Source: Chrysophaeum taylorii
Lineage: Eukaryota > Sar > Pelagophyceae > Pelagomonadales > Pelagomonadaceae
Assembly: GCA_029834535.1 (NCBI GenBank)
Contig: JAQMWT010000432.1
Location: 114,330 to 178,329 of the forward strand
Reading direction: 5' to 3'
Length of the DNA stretch: 64,000 nucleotides
Shown: one piece after another, positions 29,514 to 39,719 of the stretch
Position numbering within the stretch: position 1 is the stretch's first letter
Layout: each line of letters starts with the position of its first letter
Program-made: the position numbers and the translations under genes
The notes under the pieces: generated by a model
Database searches by the model: none
What the model was told of the DNA's origin: nothing
What the model saw: the letters and a program-made list of their open reading frames with translations, nothing else

Positions 29514-31484
29514 TTACATGGTTTGGTACTTGGATTTAGCGGCATAGGCGGCGACGTCGAGTTCGCCTGTCTTGGCAGTCGCGGCACTGGTGTTGTGCTG
29601 GAGGCGGCGAAGCGGGGCGCGCCAGACCGAGAGGCGGAACATCAATCCCGAGATGAAGGTGACGGCGGCGAGCATCGCGTAGTCGGCGCGGATGCCGTAG
29701 CGGGCGGCGATATCGTTGTGGAGCGCGAAGAGGGATGCCTGGTGGAAGACGGGGACCGCCGCCGCGGAGACGAGGTTCCCGACGGTCTGTTGGACAGCGA
29801 CGATGTGGTTTTCGTCGCCGTCGGGAAAGGTAATCTCGACGGCGAGCTCGGCGGCAATTGGCTGGATAGGTCCGACGCAAGCGCCGAGGACGAGAACCGT
29901 CACCTCGAGGAGGTGACAGCGCGTCGCGTCGTCGGCGATAATGACGAGCGATGCGAAGGCGCCGACGAAGGCGACGAGCATCGCGTTCTTGTAGGCCTTG
30001 GTCGCGTCGACGACGGCGCCAAAGCCCAACGAAGCGCCCATGATGGCGAGCTGGAAGCCCGTGCCGAGGCCTGCGATGCGCGCGTTGATGGTCGAGTTGC
30101 GCTCGTGCTTGAGCTTGGCGGTCGTGATGAGGTGCGGGAGGAACGTCGAAAAGATGTTCGATGAGACGATGGAGGAGACGAACGCGACCAGGCAGGCGTC
30201 GAAACCCTCGAAGCGCGCGAGCGCGCGCGTCTCCGAGACCATGTTGCGCGTGATGTCGATCGCGCCGTGGCCGACGCGGCGCGACGTGATGATCCAGCGT
30301 CGCAGAAGCTTTGCTGCCGGGCGGTCCTCCTGCGGCGCCGCATCGCCGTTTGTCGTCGTCGTCGTCGTCGTCGGGTCGTCGTTGTCGTCCTCGACCGCCG
30401 AGGCGCAGCGAGCGAGCCTCAGAAGCGATGCCGACTCGCCCTTGGAAGCAGACTTTCCGCCGCCGTAGGCGATCGCTTTGTTGGCGGATCGTGGGGGTGT
30501 GGGGTCAAAAACGTCTTCCTCTTCGATGTCGCGGTCCATCTCGCGCGAGAGGGATCGGTCGAGGGTTTGGTGCTCGCGGCGGAGCGAGTCGAAGGTGCGC
30601 TTGCGCTCGACTTCGGCCTTCTCGCGACGGATCGACTCGATCGCCGAGAAGCTCGGGGGCTTAGGAGGTCGCTCGCGGAACTCGATCAGGCAGCCGATGG
30701 CCAGGCCGAGGCTGACCCCCGCCAAGATCACAAAGTAGCGGCGGAGAGCGAGGTCGGTGTGGACGAGTCCGGCGCCGACGGCGTAGGCGGCCGCGATGCC
30801 GAGCTGGTTAGCGTTGAGCGCGACGGTGCAGGCGAGCGTCGTCTCGTTCTCGGCGAACCAGTTTGCCGCGAGGAGGGAGGGCGTGCACTGGAAGAAGGGC
30901 TGCGCGGCGCCCACGAGCATCGTGCCGATAATGGCGAGGTTCCGCTGGAGGTTGACGCCCTCGGGCGGCGCGACGGTCTCTGCCCACCACTCGGACAGCG
31001 CGATCTCCGTCGCGAGGCACCGGAGCACGCACCCGAGTGCCATCGTGAGCGCGCCGAGTACGACCGCCGCGCGGAGGCCGTACCGCCGAACCGTCGCCGG
31101 CTCGAGGAGGCAGAAAGCTACGTTCGTGGCCAAGAAAACGGCGACGAGGTTAGAGTCGTGAAGGTGAAGATTTCGTTGCACGAGAACCGCGATCGGCGCC
31201 GCGCTGAAGCATATCCAGTCCGACAGCAACGCGAGGGCGCTCAGGTAGAACAGCATGACCCATCTCTTGCTCTCTGGCGACGGTTTGACGCCGGGCGCCG
31301 CGGCGCGTTTCTCCATCGTTCTGTGCCGAGTCCACGTCTTGTTCTTCAGGTCGTACTCGGACACCTCCTCGACCTGCGGCGACGTCCGCACCATCTCCTG
31401 GCCGAACTCGACTCTCGTCTCCACCCGCGACTCCTCGACAGGCGCGGCGCCGTACGCCGGACCACCAAATACTCGACTGAACAT
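29514..31484 (-). CDS. MFS transporter, SLC49/FLVCR-DIRC2-like
   Basis: 656 residues in a single exon. The protein has a hydrophilic N-terminus of about 70 residues, six membrane helices (starting RWVMLFYLSALALLSDWICF), a long charged central loop of about 160 residues with a Thr run, and six more helices to about residue 620. Landmarks of the FLVCR/SLC49 group are the first helix with the W-x-C-F context and the fifth-helix region LLAANWFAENETTLACTVAL followed by NQLGIAA. Family members move heme, choline, ethanolamine or pyridoxine depending on the clade, so the substrate here cannot be told. The central loop between helices 6 and 7 is longer than usual. Likely a plasma-membrane or organelle transporter. 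Confidence 0.8.
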   Translation of the reverse strand: MFSRVFGGPAYGAAPVEESRVETRVEFGQEMVRTSPQVEEVSEYDLKNKTWTRHRTMEKRAAAPGVKPSPESKRWVMLFYLSALALLSDWICFSAAPIAVLVQRNLHLHDSNLVAVFLATNVAFCLLEPATVRRYGLRAAVVLGALTMALGCVLRCLATEIALSEWWAETVAPPEGVNLQRNLAIIGTMLVGAAQPFFQCTPSLLAANWFAENETTLACTVALNANQLGIAAAYAVGAGLVHTDLALRRYFVILAGVSLGLAIGCLIEFRERPPKPPSFSAIESIRREKAEVERKRTFDSLRREHQTLDRSLSREMDRDIEEEDVFDPTPPRSANKAIAYGGGKSASKGESASLLRLARCASAVEDDNDDPTTTTTTTNGDAAPQEDRPAAKLLRRWIITSRRVGHGAIDITRNMVSETRALARFEGFDACLVAFVSSIVSSNIFSTFLPHLITTAKLKHERNSTINARIAGLGTGFQLAIMGASLGFGAVVDATKAYKNAMLVAFVGAFASLVIIADDATRCHLLEVTVLVLGACVGPIQPIAAELAVEITFPDGDENHIVAVQQTVGNLVSAAAVPVFHQASLFALHNDIAARYGIRADYAMLAAVTFISGLMFRLSVWRAPLRRLQHNTSAATAKTGELDVAAYAAKSKYQTM

Positions 31485-32414
31485 CGTCTTCGCACCTATG
31501 CCAAACCTTCATGGGTGTCTCGGTTGGGGAGGTCTGGACCTCCCCCGAGGCGAGCGAGATCGTACCTGGGGCGCGCTGGAACTGTGATATCAAGGCACGA
31601 TTCCGCCGCGCGCTTCTGGGTCCGTCCTTCGCGGAGCCTGCCTCTAAAAAATGTGGGCTGCTGGCGATTATCTACGTTCCGTTGGATTTCGACGTTCCCT
31701 GCGACATTGAAGTGGAAACTAGAATAGTGAAGCGCCTTTGGGTCCCGGTACATAATTCTTCAGCTTCCCGTAACGCTCACCCGAAAACTGACTAGAAGTT
31801 GCCACGACCCAAACTGCAACTCCCCGACGCGAAACCATGATTTGCGGGAGGCAGACACTCAAATCTTACAATAAAAAACGTACACAGCTGGGACCCCCCA
31901 TTCCGCGCACACTCAAATTTCTCTTTTTGCGGGTCGGAAAGGATTTTTTTTTTGTTTTGTTTTGTTCTGATGCCTAGGCCCCAACCATTCCGCATGGGAG
32001 GGAGCCCTCTGAGCTAGTAGACAAGTCCTTACTTCTTCTAAAAAGGAAAGGTTTGTCTGTTTGTTTGTGAACACTGTGGAGACCCGACGGGGACATTTGG
32101 AGGCGCACCAGGAGGTGATCATTTTCCAAGGGAGGCGATGCCAGGGCATGCGCGCAACGTGGCCTGCCCGGCGAAGTTGTGTTGTCGGCGCGAGATGTAG
32201 ATGTCGATAGTCTCCGGGCCAAGGCGCCGGAGGAGGGTAGAAGCTTGATATGATGTATACTCGCTCAAAACCGCGACAACTGGCGACACCAAGTCAACTC
32301 GCCCTCAATCCCTCTTTCTAACCTCCCCGCCATCGCTCAGTGCCCCTACTCCCATACGCCATGGCGCTGGGATTAGCCTACGCCCCATGCATTTCTAGTT
32401 AGTTGATGGTTAGT
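31485..32414. other. Intergenic region
   Basis: About 930 bp with no supported gene. Features are a T/G homopolymer-rich patch near 31940-31970 and a pyrimidine-rich run near 32300-32340. The last bases lead into a Helitron-derived fragment. Confidence 0.4.
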
Positions 32415-32866
32415 CTTTAAAGGTCGACTGCTAAGATACGAGATGTGGCCCACAAATCAGGGTTTAGGATCAGGTGGCGCCGAAAAGCACGACTCGTCGC
32501 GCATACAATTTCCACGACGCGCGGTGGCGCTCTGCCAGCGCGCCATTCTCGCGCCCCGCCCGAAACGATATTGTCGATTCTGTCAACGCGCGCATGACTG
32601 CGGCCTTTTCCGGAGACGAGGCGTTGGAGTTCTTTTCGGCAGACGAGGTTGGGTCGGAAGACGACGCCTCGCTCTTTCCAGTCGAGTTTCTCAACTTCTG
32701 ACAAACAACGGCATGCCGTCGCACCAGTTCGCGCTCAATGTCGGCATACCGGTGATGTTACTTCGCCATCTGGACCCGTCGCACGGCCACTGCAACGGCA
32801 CCCGATACATCATCGACCGTATCATCACGCTGAGGTTCCTCCTACTCGACACGGCCAGCTATTGAG
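32415..32866 (+). mobile_element. Helitron helicase fragment with the end motif
   Basis: It starts with ttaaaggtcgactgctaagat, a variant of the end motif seen near 41262, 51975, 54536, 60216 and 60314. It is followed by a fragment of the Helitron PIF1-like helicase C-terminal region. In shifting frames one can read RAILAPRPKR, GDEALEFFSADEVGSEDDAS and [20 protein letters not shown], the latter matching the conserved 'VG-PVMLLRN-D-x-x-G-x-CNGTR' segment of Helitron helicases. It is frameshifted and truncated. Confidence 0.7.
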
Positions 32867-33222
32867 AGAATCCTCGTCCGTCGAAGTCCCAGGGGTTCCG
32901 AGTCGCGGTGTGCGGCCGGCTCGTCGTGCGTGCTTGGCGCCGTGTGGTCATAAATCTGGTTATTTGAACAATGGGTGCAACTGATGATCGTGAGGGTCAG
33001 CCCTTGCTACTCAACGAGCTGGTCGCGGCGGGGCTCGGATGCCCCCTTCCGTCTGTGTCCGGCTAGATAAAATTGGCCGAGCGCCGCCGCGCTTCAAGTA
33101 ATTGCAATGGAATAAATGCGACCGCTGCGTTTAGAACTTGTCCGTGTCCCCGTCCAAAGACTAATATTCAGCTTCGTCGATAGGCGAGAAAATAAAAAGT
33201 TGCGCCGCGCAACACCCTTGCA

Positions 33223-33290
<68 letters not shown>

Positions 33291-33366
33291 TTCCTAGGCA
33301 GACAGACTTCGACCAGAAGGCTCGTGCAGGAGTTTCCCCATCCTAGAGACGCGACCGGCGCTTAAC
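32867..33366. other. Intergenic region with a TC microsatellite
   Basis: No gene seen. The 80 bp after the microsatellite form the 3' flank of the minus-strand gene ending at 33367. Confidence 0.4.
33225..33287. repeat. (TC)n microsatellite
   Basis: About 31 uninterrupted TC dinucleotides, between the Helitron fragment and the 3' end of the next minus-strand gene. Confidence 0.95.
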
Positions 33367-34505
33367 TCAGCTAATGGCGTCGTCGCTGAAGATACTGCGA
33401 ACGGCCGTCGTGGTGTGGATACAGGTCGGATCGTGTCCGTGGCGCAGGTTATCTTTGATAAGGCTCCGGCGCAGTGCGTCATCCCTGGCGACGAGGACCA
33501 TGATTTCGTCGAGCTTGCGAGCATCGATGGCGTCGAGAAAAGAGTCGACGAAGAGGAGGACATACCTCTGGAGGTCGGCTGTGGGGAGGAAGGACGCGAA
33601 GCGCAGGATACCTTCGGAATTTTCGAGGCCATTTTTGATGAAGGCAGCGCAGAGGTTGTGGCGGAGGAGGGTCGTGAACGGGCGCGGCGCGAGGTCGTGT
33701 TCTTCTTCGGTGAGGCGTTGGTTCTCCCAGTTCCAGAGGAACTCGTAGTAACTGTCGGACAAGACGGGCGTGACGCTGTCTCCGGCGCGACTGAGCAGGA
33801 GCTCGACGCACGGGCCCATGAGGAAATGGAGGAAGGGGATGTTAGAGGCGTAGGCTTCGACGCGCTCGATGATCTCTTGCTTGGTCGCTTCTTCGTAAAA
33901 GACCTACCACCTCTTAAACCACTCGACAAAACTCGTACCTCGATCGCGCCCTTGACGAAGACGTCGAAAATGAGTTTATTTTTTTCCACGTCGGTGAGCT
34001 CGCCAACCTCAGATTTTGGCTTTCGCATGCTCCGCATCAGCAACACCAACACACACCGAACGATGCGCCGCTGGTCCTGCGCGTTCAAAAACGGCAAATC
34101 ACACCGTTGGTACAACCACTTGCGGAGCTGGCACTCGAAGTGCTTCGCGTGCTCCTTGGACATCTCCTTCTCCGAATGGACCTGGAATATTACCTCATTC
34201 GGAAGGCTCGTTGCCAACTGCTCCACGAGGTGGCAAACGGAAAATTCAAAGATCTCCTGCTCCTCGTCTTCGCCATAAAATTCCAGATCGACGAGATTGT
34301 TAATAAGCTGCGCGACAGATGACACTTCCGCGTCCGACATTAGCTGCCGCGCGCGTGCCGACCGGTCCACTTTCGTACCGCGGTACCGGACGCCCAGAGG
34401 CACGTCCCACCGAGGGCACGCCTTGCGCTTGTGCTCCCACCAGCACCAGCTCCAGCTCGTCGTCGCGCTGGCGCACACGAGGCGCACACCCACGCGACTC
34501 AGCAT
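33367..34505 (-). CDS. Two-exon helical protein of unknown function
   Basis: Exon 1 ends at 33939. A 35-nt GT-AG intron (33904-33938) is removed, and exon 2 is 33903-33367. The join reads VKGAIE/VFYEEATKQEII and continues the helical pattern. Starting at the ATG at 34340 gives 312 residues (MSDAEVSSVAQLINNLVDLE). An upstream in-frame ATG at 34505 would add an Arg/Trp-rich, nearly acid-free 55-residue leader that could be a mitochondrial presequence. The protein is all-helical and acidic, with segments such as SYYEFLWNWENQRLTEEEHD and RYVLLFVDSFLDAIDARKLD. No domain is recognised. Good codon bias and intron support make it a real gene. Confidence 0.6.
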
Positions 34506-34889
34506 TCCTTACCCTCATCATTCGCATCGTCCACCGATCCGGGGATACTACCTACTAAAGGTACAACACATCACCGTCCCTCCCCCGCTCCCGCCAAATG
34601 CTGTCCCTCTAGACCGCCAGCATCTCGCTCCAAGAGGAATAATGTTATTGTGGGGTTTGTCTCCTGTGTGATGAGTCCTTGCGCTGAGGTCCTACTTAAA
34701 GTACCCGGCGTTTGTGGATAAGCGTACGTGCGTGATATAGGTTTGTCGCCGCATTAGTGGCAAAAATCCGGGATCATGCACAATGCCCCCGTGTTGTGCA
34801 TGACACTGTACCGCGGCACGGAACGTCAGGCACCCCTGTGAGGTGAGTTCGTTGTCTTTGCATTTGAATACTTTGGGATCTCCGTACGT

Positions 34890-35740
34890 GCACCATCATC
34901 GTCACGCACCCCTTGTCGCGCAGCCGCCATTGAAGTACAAAAAGAAAAGACAGCGTGCGCCGCAGCGTCTGTGGTCCAGGCGGCTCTGGCTGGACGCGCA
35001 CTAGCTGCGCTTTGATATTTCCGTAAACCAGTGATCCGTTGTAACCACCAACATACCGAGCTTGACAAAAGCCCCCTTGGTCCAAGGCTTGGATGCGAGC
35101 GTCGACATGACGTTAAAACCCGACGACAGGCGGCGTATAGAACCAACGTCGCTCGGACCCTCCACCAAGACTTTGACCGCTGCGTTGCGTTTGTTTACGT
35201 GACATGCGGCGGGTTACGTGTCCCTGCGTATGCGGCGGCCGATGAAGCTTCCGGTGTATAAGTTGCTTGGCTTCCTGGTGACAGCGACGTTGGCTCTCAT
35301 GCTTCCGGGGATGCTACACCACGCTCTTATGGGGATCGTCGTGCACGCGCACATGCACTCGCTCCCTAACGTCTACCCGATAGCGCGCCGTCGAAGCTCT
35401 TACTCGTGTCTTCGTGATTGAATGCACCTTAAGTTCCTGTATGCGCAACATGAGGTTCGCCATGTCGTCGCCGGCAGCAGCACCAAATCATCGCCTGTAC
35501 GGGCATTGACAACGTTCTTAGCACCTACGCCCAGGAGGAAGTCTGAAGGCCCCTCGTTTTGTCGTCTTACCGCTCGCACCGCGGCAAAACCGTATGCGTC
35601 AAGAATCAGATCAAACATCACGTTCTCCGCGAGGAAGAGGAGGCCGCGATACAGCCAATGTGATCGCATCCTTTCAACGCACTCGCAATATCGCACGCTC
35701 CACGACGTCTCGCATCATCGTTGCGCGCAGAAGAAGGTCT
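34890..35740 (+). pseudogene. Degenerate copy of the histidine-box hydroxylase gene
   Basis: Stretches align collinearly with the intact gene at 37636-38469. 34945-34990 (gtggtccaggcggctctggctgg) pairs with the part encoding VVQAALAG. 35040-35090 (taccgagcttgacaaaagcccccttggtcca) pairs with EFNKTPW. 35110-35125 pairs with DMTLK. 35262-35400 (ttgcttggcttcctggtgacagcgacgttggct) pairs with LLGFSVSATLA and on to NMHSLPDV. 35425-35480 pairs with FKYLYANHEGHHVVGG. Many indels and stops break it. The N-terminal targeting part and the first His box (H-RYYQ-H) are not recognisable. Same orientation as the intact copy, about 2.7 kb upstream, so a local duplicate that died. Confidence 0.8.
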
Positions 35741-37635
35741 TAATTGCTCACATCGAGTCATGAAGTATAGCACATCTAATCGAGAAGGACCACCCTATAT
35801 AGAGACGCGCTGTGATCCACTGCGTCATCCTTGGAGCGCGGCGCACCGTCATCTTCAAAAAGGGGCGCTGCCTGGCGCTGAGCTTTAACGGCACGCAACG
35901 CACCGACCACTCAACGATCTCCTTTGCATCGGGCCCCTCGGCTGATGGCAGCGCCGCGACGGCGCACCTACTCATGTCGTCATGCACCGCAATCAGAGCG
36001 ACAAGATGGAGACAGATAACAAGGATGACCGCGATTTTCGCATCCCCAAAGATAAGCTCTACAAGCTCAAAATATTTCGCCGCGTCTCCGATAATAAACT
36101 GCTCTTTGCCGCCGAGCATCCTCAAGAGTCGGACTATGGCGAGACCTGGAAGTATCATCACGAGCAACAAGCGCACCGTGCCCACGTCCCTGCATCCATC
36201 TCACTGCTATTCTTCATTAGTGTGTCTTCTTTGTATCAATTCGAAATCAAGGACACGCGCATGTAGTACTCGCATTCACGAACGCATCGAGTCTGAAACC
36301 TCATACTACGACGTACACAGACGCACTAGCCTTCTCCCTTACTAGTTACTGTGTGACTCGCGCGGAAAAGAAAATGGAATCTTCCGGAAATGAAGGAATC
36401 CTTCCTAAATTCTCCAGAGTATTCCGAGGGCCTCTCAGTGGCTGCTGGAAATGTTCGTCACCTCATGAGTATTCAGTATATATGTAGTGCCTGCACAACA
36501 AGGCCTTCACGTTCCCTCACTGTGAGACCGCTTAGTGAGAGCGCCGGTGTGCACGTTCGTGTTGGTGCCAGGGGCGACAAGCTCGAGTGGAATGGGCGGG
36601 AGGTCCTCCGCGCGGTTCACATGTCGCTGAGTGAGCCTCTCCTACTTCGACGAGTTCGAAGTTCCTTTCCACGAGGACGAACGGATTCCGCTCTACGTTC
36701 TACTTTGCTGCTTGGACACCTCGACGACGACCTTTGAGAGCCATATATGGTGGTTCGGGAGGGTGGTCAAGGTCAAGCCACGGGCCCGGGTCTACAACTA
36801 CGACGTTCAGTGGGGCAACAACGCGCCTTGTCAGCAGGGGCTTAAACTCGAAAATTATGTGGACAACAGTCGGTCGAACTCCGACTGTTAAGGCTGGTTG
36901 CTGGTGCTATCTGAAGAAGACACTCCCCTCTGCCTCTGCTGCCTCTTCCCGCCGGCCGCTTATCCTAGATGGTGCCGACGACGATGAGACTCCTCGCCAG
37001 CGCCGCCGCATCGACGATAGCCTTTTCGACGACTGAGGTTCGCAGCTCTCAAAGCCTCAAGCGTTGCGACTGAAACGCTGCTAGCGTTGCAATCGAAGTT
37101 AAACGCAACACTCAAACAAGCCACTGAGCGCCCCGCATGCTCACGTTCGCACTTCCCAGCCCCTCTTAGCAGTTGACCTTTACAGACTTTCCTAAAACCA
37201 CTGAACGCCTTGCGTGCTCACACCACCGCACTCCCCGCGCAGGTGGTGGCGGTCGCAAACACCTCAGTGGACACCCATACTATGTCTCTATTGAGCGTTT
37301 TAGCCTCAGTCCGCCAGGTGGCCGAAAGTCTCCTCTCCAGTTTCCGGAAGTTTCCTTGGAAAAGGAAGAATCATGGAATCATCCGGAAGTTTCCAGGTTG
37401 GCTGTTCACATTTCCGGAACTAAGCTTCTTCTCTTTGCCACTTTGATGTTTCAGAGGCGAAGCTAGCTCTTGGCTTGCAACGCTTGTTCACTTTAGGTTG
37501 ACGGTTGTTAGGTAGTGGTTGACTGTTCATACATGCTGAATTGTAGAATTTATGGATAGCAGGTAACGGAAAACAGAAATATCGGAAAAGTGGAAGCTGA
37601 GGTGGTGCGGAGGGTGACGTTGTCGTGTGCGCGCG
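35741..37635. other. Gene-poor interval with small remnants
   Basis: No intact gene. At 36631-36891 (+) a short frame reads WWFGRVVKVKPRARVYNYDV followed by QGLKLENY, like a Tudor/chromo-type fragment common in protist repeats. At 37161-37188 the sequence cctcttagcagttgacctttacagac matches the Helitron-family end motif in reverse orientation. Tccggaa-rich stretches occur at 36378-36405 and 37338-37425. Two 37-bp diverged direct repeats (ccactgagcgccccgcatgctcac / ccactgaacgccttgcgtgctcac) start at 37121 and 37198. Confidence 0.4.
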
Positions 37636-38469
37636 ATGTGGAGTCTCGTTGTGTGCGTTGCCGTCGGGAATGCATTTGTCGTGCAGCCCCCCCCCAAGAA
37701 GAAGACGGCGTGCTCTGCGGCGCCGGTGGTCCAGGCTGCTCTCGCTGGACCCACTTTGTACGCTTTGATGTCCGTCAACGAGTACATCACGCATCGATAC
37801 TACCAACATGCGGAGTTTAACAAGACCCCCTGGATGCGAGCGGTCGCACGCTTGATTGTCGGGAGAGACGTTCGTGTGCGCGGAGGCGGACACGTCGAAC
37901 ACCACGCGGAGACGCTCGACGACATGACGTTAAAGACCGACGACAACTGGCGCGGGAGCAAAGTCGCTAAGACCCTCGACCACGATCCCTATCGCGGAAC
38001 CGCGTTTTCGTGGGTGGCGACGGCTTTGATGACCCTGCAGATGCTGCCGACAACGCTGCCGGCGTTTCATTTGCTTGGCTTCTCGGTATCAGCGACGTTG
38101 GCTATCTTATTGCCGGGTATGCTTCTACACGCTCTCATCTGGAACGCCCTGCATCCAAACATGCACTCGCTTCCGGACGTCCCGTTGGCCGACGGTGCGC
38201 CGTCAAAGCTCTTGGCGCGTTTCCGCGACTCTGCATACTTTAAGTACCTTTATGCAAACCACGAGGGTCACCACGTCGTCGGCGGCCGCGGCAACTACAA
38301 CGTCGCTTGCCCGGGCACCGACCACCTGATGGGCACATACGTTCCCGAGAAAGTCTGGAAGCCTCTTGTTTCTTCGTCCTACCTGTCGCACCACGGTGAG
38401 ACCGTCTCTGTCACGGATCAAATCAACAACCACATCATCCGGGAGGAAAAGAAAGTCGCCGCCACGTGA
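37636..38469 (+). CDS. Histidine-box membrane hydroxylase (fatty-acid/sterol/carotenoid hydroxylase superfamily), predicted plastid-targeted
   Basis: 277 residues in a single exon. Four His clusters are in the right order for the di-iron hydroxylase superfamily: EYITHRYYQH (H-x4-H), GHVEHHAE (H-x2-HH), HALIWNALHPNMH, and NHEGHHVVGG (H-x2-HH). A hydrophobic span around 115-165 provides the membrane helices. The N-terminus MWSLVVCVAVGNAFVVQPPP is a short signal peptide whose predicted cleavage leaves Phe first (GNA/FVV). This is the ASAFAP-type signal used for import into the complex plastids of heterokont algae. Substrate is unknown; carotenoid, sterol or acyl chains are all possible. The ATG at 37636 is the first methionine giving this signal. 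A degenerate paralogue lies upstream at 34890-35740. Confidence 0.75.
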   Translation: MWSLVVCVAVGNAFVVQPPPKKKTACSAAPVVQAALAGPTLYALMSVNEYITHRYYQHAEFNKTPWMRAVARLIVGRDVRVRGGGHVEHHAETLDDMTLKTDDNWRGSKVAKTLDHDPYRGTAFSWVATALMTLQMLPTTLPAFHLLGFSVSATLAILLPGMLLHALIWNALHPNMHSLPDVPLADGAPSKLLARFRDSAYFKYLYANHEGHHVVGGRGNYNVACPGTDHLMGTYVPEKVWKPLVSSSYLSHHGETVSVTDQINNHIIREEKKVAAT

Positions 38470-38523
38470 AGGTGCGCCACGTGAAGGTGATTGCGCGAGT
38501 CAGTCAGTCAGTTAGTCAGTCTG

Positions 38524-38524
<1 letters not shown>

Positions 38525-38605
<81 letters not shown>
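38525..38605. repeat. (CT)n microsatellite
   Basis: About 40 uninterrupted CT dinucleotides starting 56 bp after the hydroxylase stop codon, probably within or next to its 3' UTR. Confidence 0.95.
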
Positions 38606-38608
<3 letters not shown>

Positions 38609-38781
38609 GCTTATTATTATTTCTTCCGCGCGCGTCGGTACGACCAAGAACGGGTCGCGTCTTCAAGTTTGGGCACCGATGCCTCGTGATATTGCGCGTC
38701 GGTATCATTACTAGCAGAAAATATAAGTGTGCATAAAGTACAATATATCGGTATCACTGATTGGGAAGATTTATTAAGTCA

Positions 38782-39690
38782 CTATCGGCCGCCGACGCCG
38801 CAGAGGTGCTTCGGAAAGACCAAACGGGCAAAGCGCGGGTTGCCGAAAAGGTCGTCGAAGGTATCGAGGAGGACGCCGTCGGGGACCAGGGTCCGCCGGT
38901 CTTCGAGGAGCTTTTTGGGGTGCGAAACGTCGAGCTCGAGCCAGACCGTCCTCGCGGAATCGGGATCCAGATAAGTTGGGGCGTGCTCGAGAATTGACCT
39001 AACGACGTCGAGGCCATCCTCTCCGCCGTCGAGAGCTGCCCTATCCTCAAAAAGAGCGACCTCGGGGTCCAGCGTGGCGAGCTCGGCCGTAGGAATGTAG
39101 GGGGGATTCGAAACAACGAAATCGTAGGGCGGTTCGGTCGGGGGCCGGGGCTCCTCGGCCGAGCGACGAAGCACCGGAAACCGCCCGGCCGCGTTCTCGG
39201 TCGCCAGCGAGACAGCAGCGTCGTCGATGTCGAAGGCGAGGCAGCTCGAGCCCGGCAGTGTCTCTCGTAGCGCAAGAGCAATGCAGCCCGTGCCGCAGCA
39301 AATGTCGACAAACCGCGCGGGTCTGTCGCCCCACCATTCGATAATACGCTCGACGAGCTCTTCTGTTTCTGGCCGCGGCACGAGCGTCGGCGGCCGCACT
39401 GTCACCTCGACGCCGTGAAAGGCCCACCGTCCCACGATATACTGCGTCGGCTCGCGCTTGGCGCGCCGCGCAACGTACGCTTCGAAGAGGGAGCGCTGCT
39501 CTGCGCTGATCTCCGACGGCACGTAACGCGTCGTCGACCCGACTGCATGTGCGAGCAACCACTCAGCGCTCGCCTCAGCTTCGGGCACTCCGGCAGACCG
39601 CAGCGTCTCGACGGCGCGCCTCAACAAAGAGCTGCTCGCGACACTGAGACCGCGCGCGCGCGAGAAGATGCAGAGGGCCACCAACCGCAT
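38782..39690 (-). CDS. HemK/PrmC-type release-factor glutamine methyltransferase
   Basis: 302 residues. Class I SAM-dependent methyltransferase with the family's substrate-side segment LVPRPETEELVERII, SAM motif FVDICCGTGCIALALRE, acidic residue in LAFDIDD, and the catalytic NPPY in FVVSNPPYIPTAEL. An N-terminal helical domain (PEAEASAEWLLAHAVG ... REPTQYIVGRWAFHG) is the PrmC N-domain. The enzyme methylates the Gln of the GGQ loop in class I translation release factors. The N-terminal MRLVALCIFSRARGLSV lacks acidic residues and is Arg-containing, consistent with organelle targeting (mitochondrion or plastid). The ATG at 39690 is 27 bp from the stop of the next gene upstream on the same strand (39720). 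Confidence 0.9.
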   Translation of the reverse strand: MRLVALCIFSRARGLSVASSSLLRRAVETLRSAGVPEAEASAEWLLAHAVGSTTRYVPSEISAEQRSLFEAYVARRAKREPTQYIVGRWAFHGVEVTVRPPTLVPRPETEELVERIIEWWGDRPARFVDICCGTGCIALALRETLPGSSCLAFDIDDAAVSLATENAAGRFPVLRRSAEEPRPPTEPPYDFVVSNPPYIPTAELATLDPEVALFEDRAALDGGEDGLDVVRSILEHAPTYLDPDSARTVWLELDVSHPKKLLEDRRTLVPDGVLLDTFDDLFGNPRFARLVFPKHLCGVGGR

Positions 39691-39719
39691 GATTCTTACT
39701 CGAGGGTAATAATTAATTA

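Noticed and set aside
29487-30164. Plus-strand ORFs opposite the transporter
   Set aside because: Shadows of the SLC49-like gene caused by GC-rich codon bias; they lack domains, and the sense frame has twelve membrane helices.
33294-33903. Continuation of the 403-codon minus-strand frame to 33294
   Set aside because: After the 35-nt intron position the frame becomes Ser/Arg/Pro-rich noise, while the spliced frame gives ordered helical protein ending at 33367.
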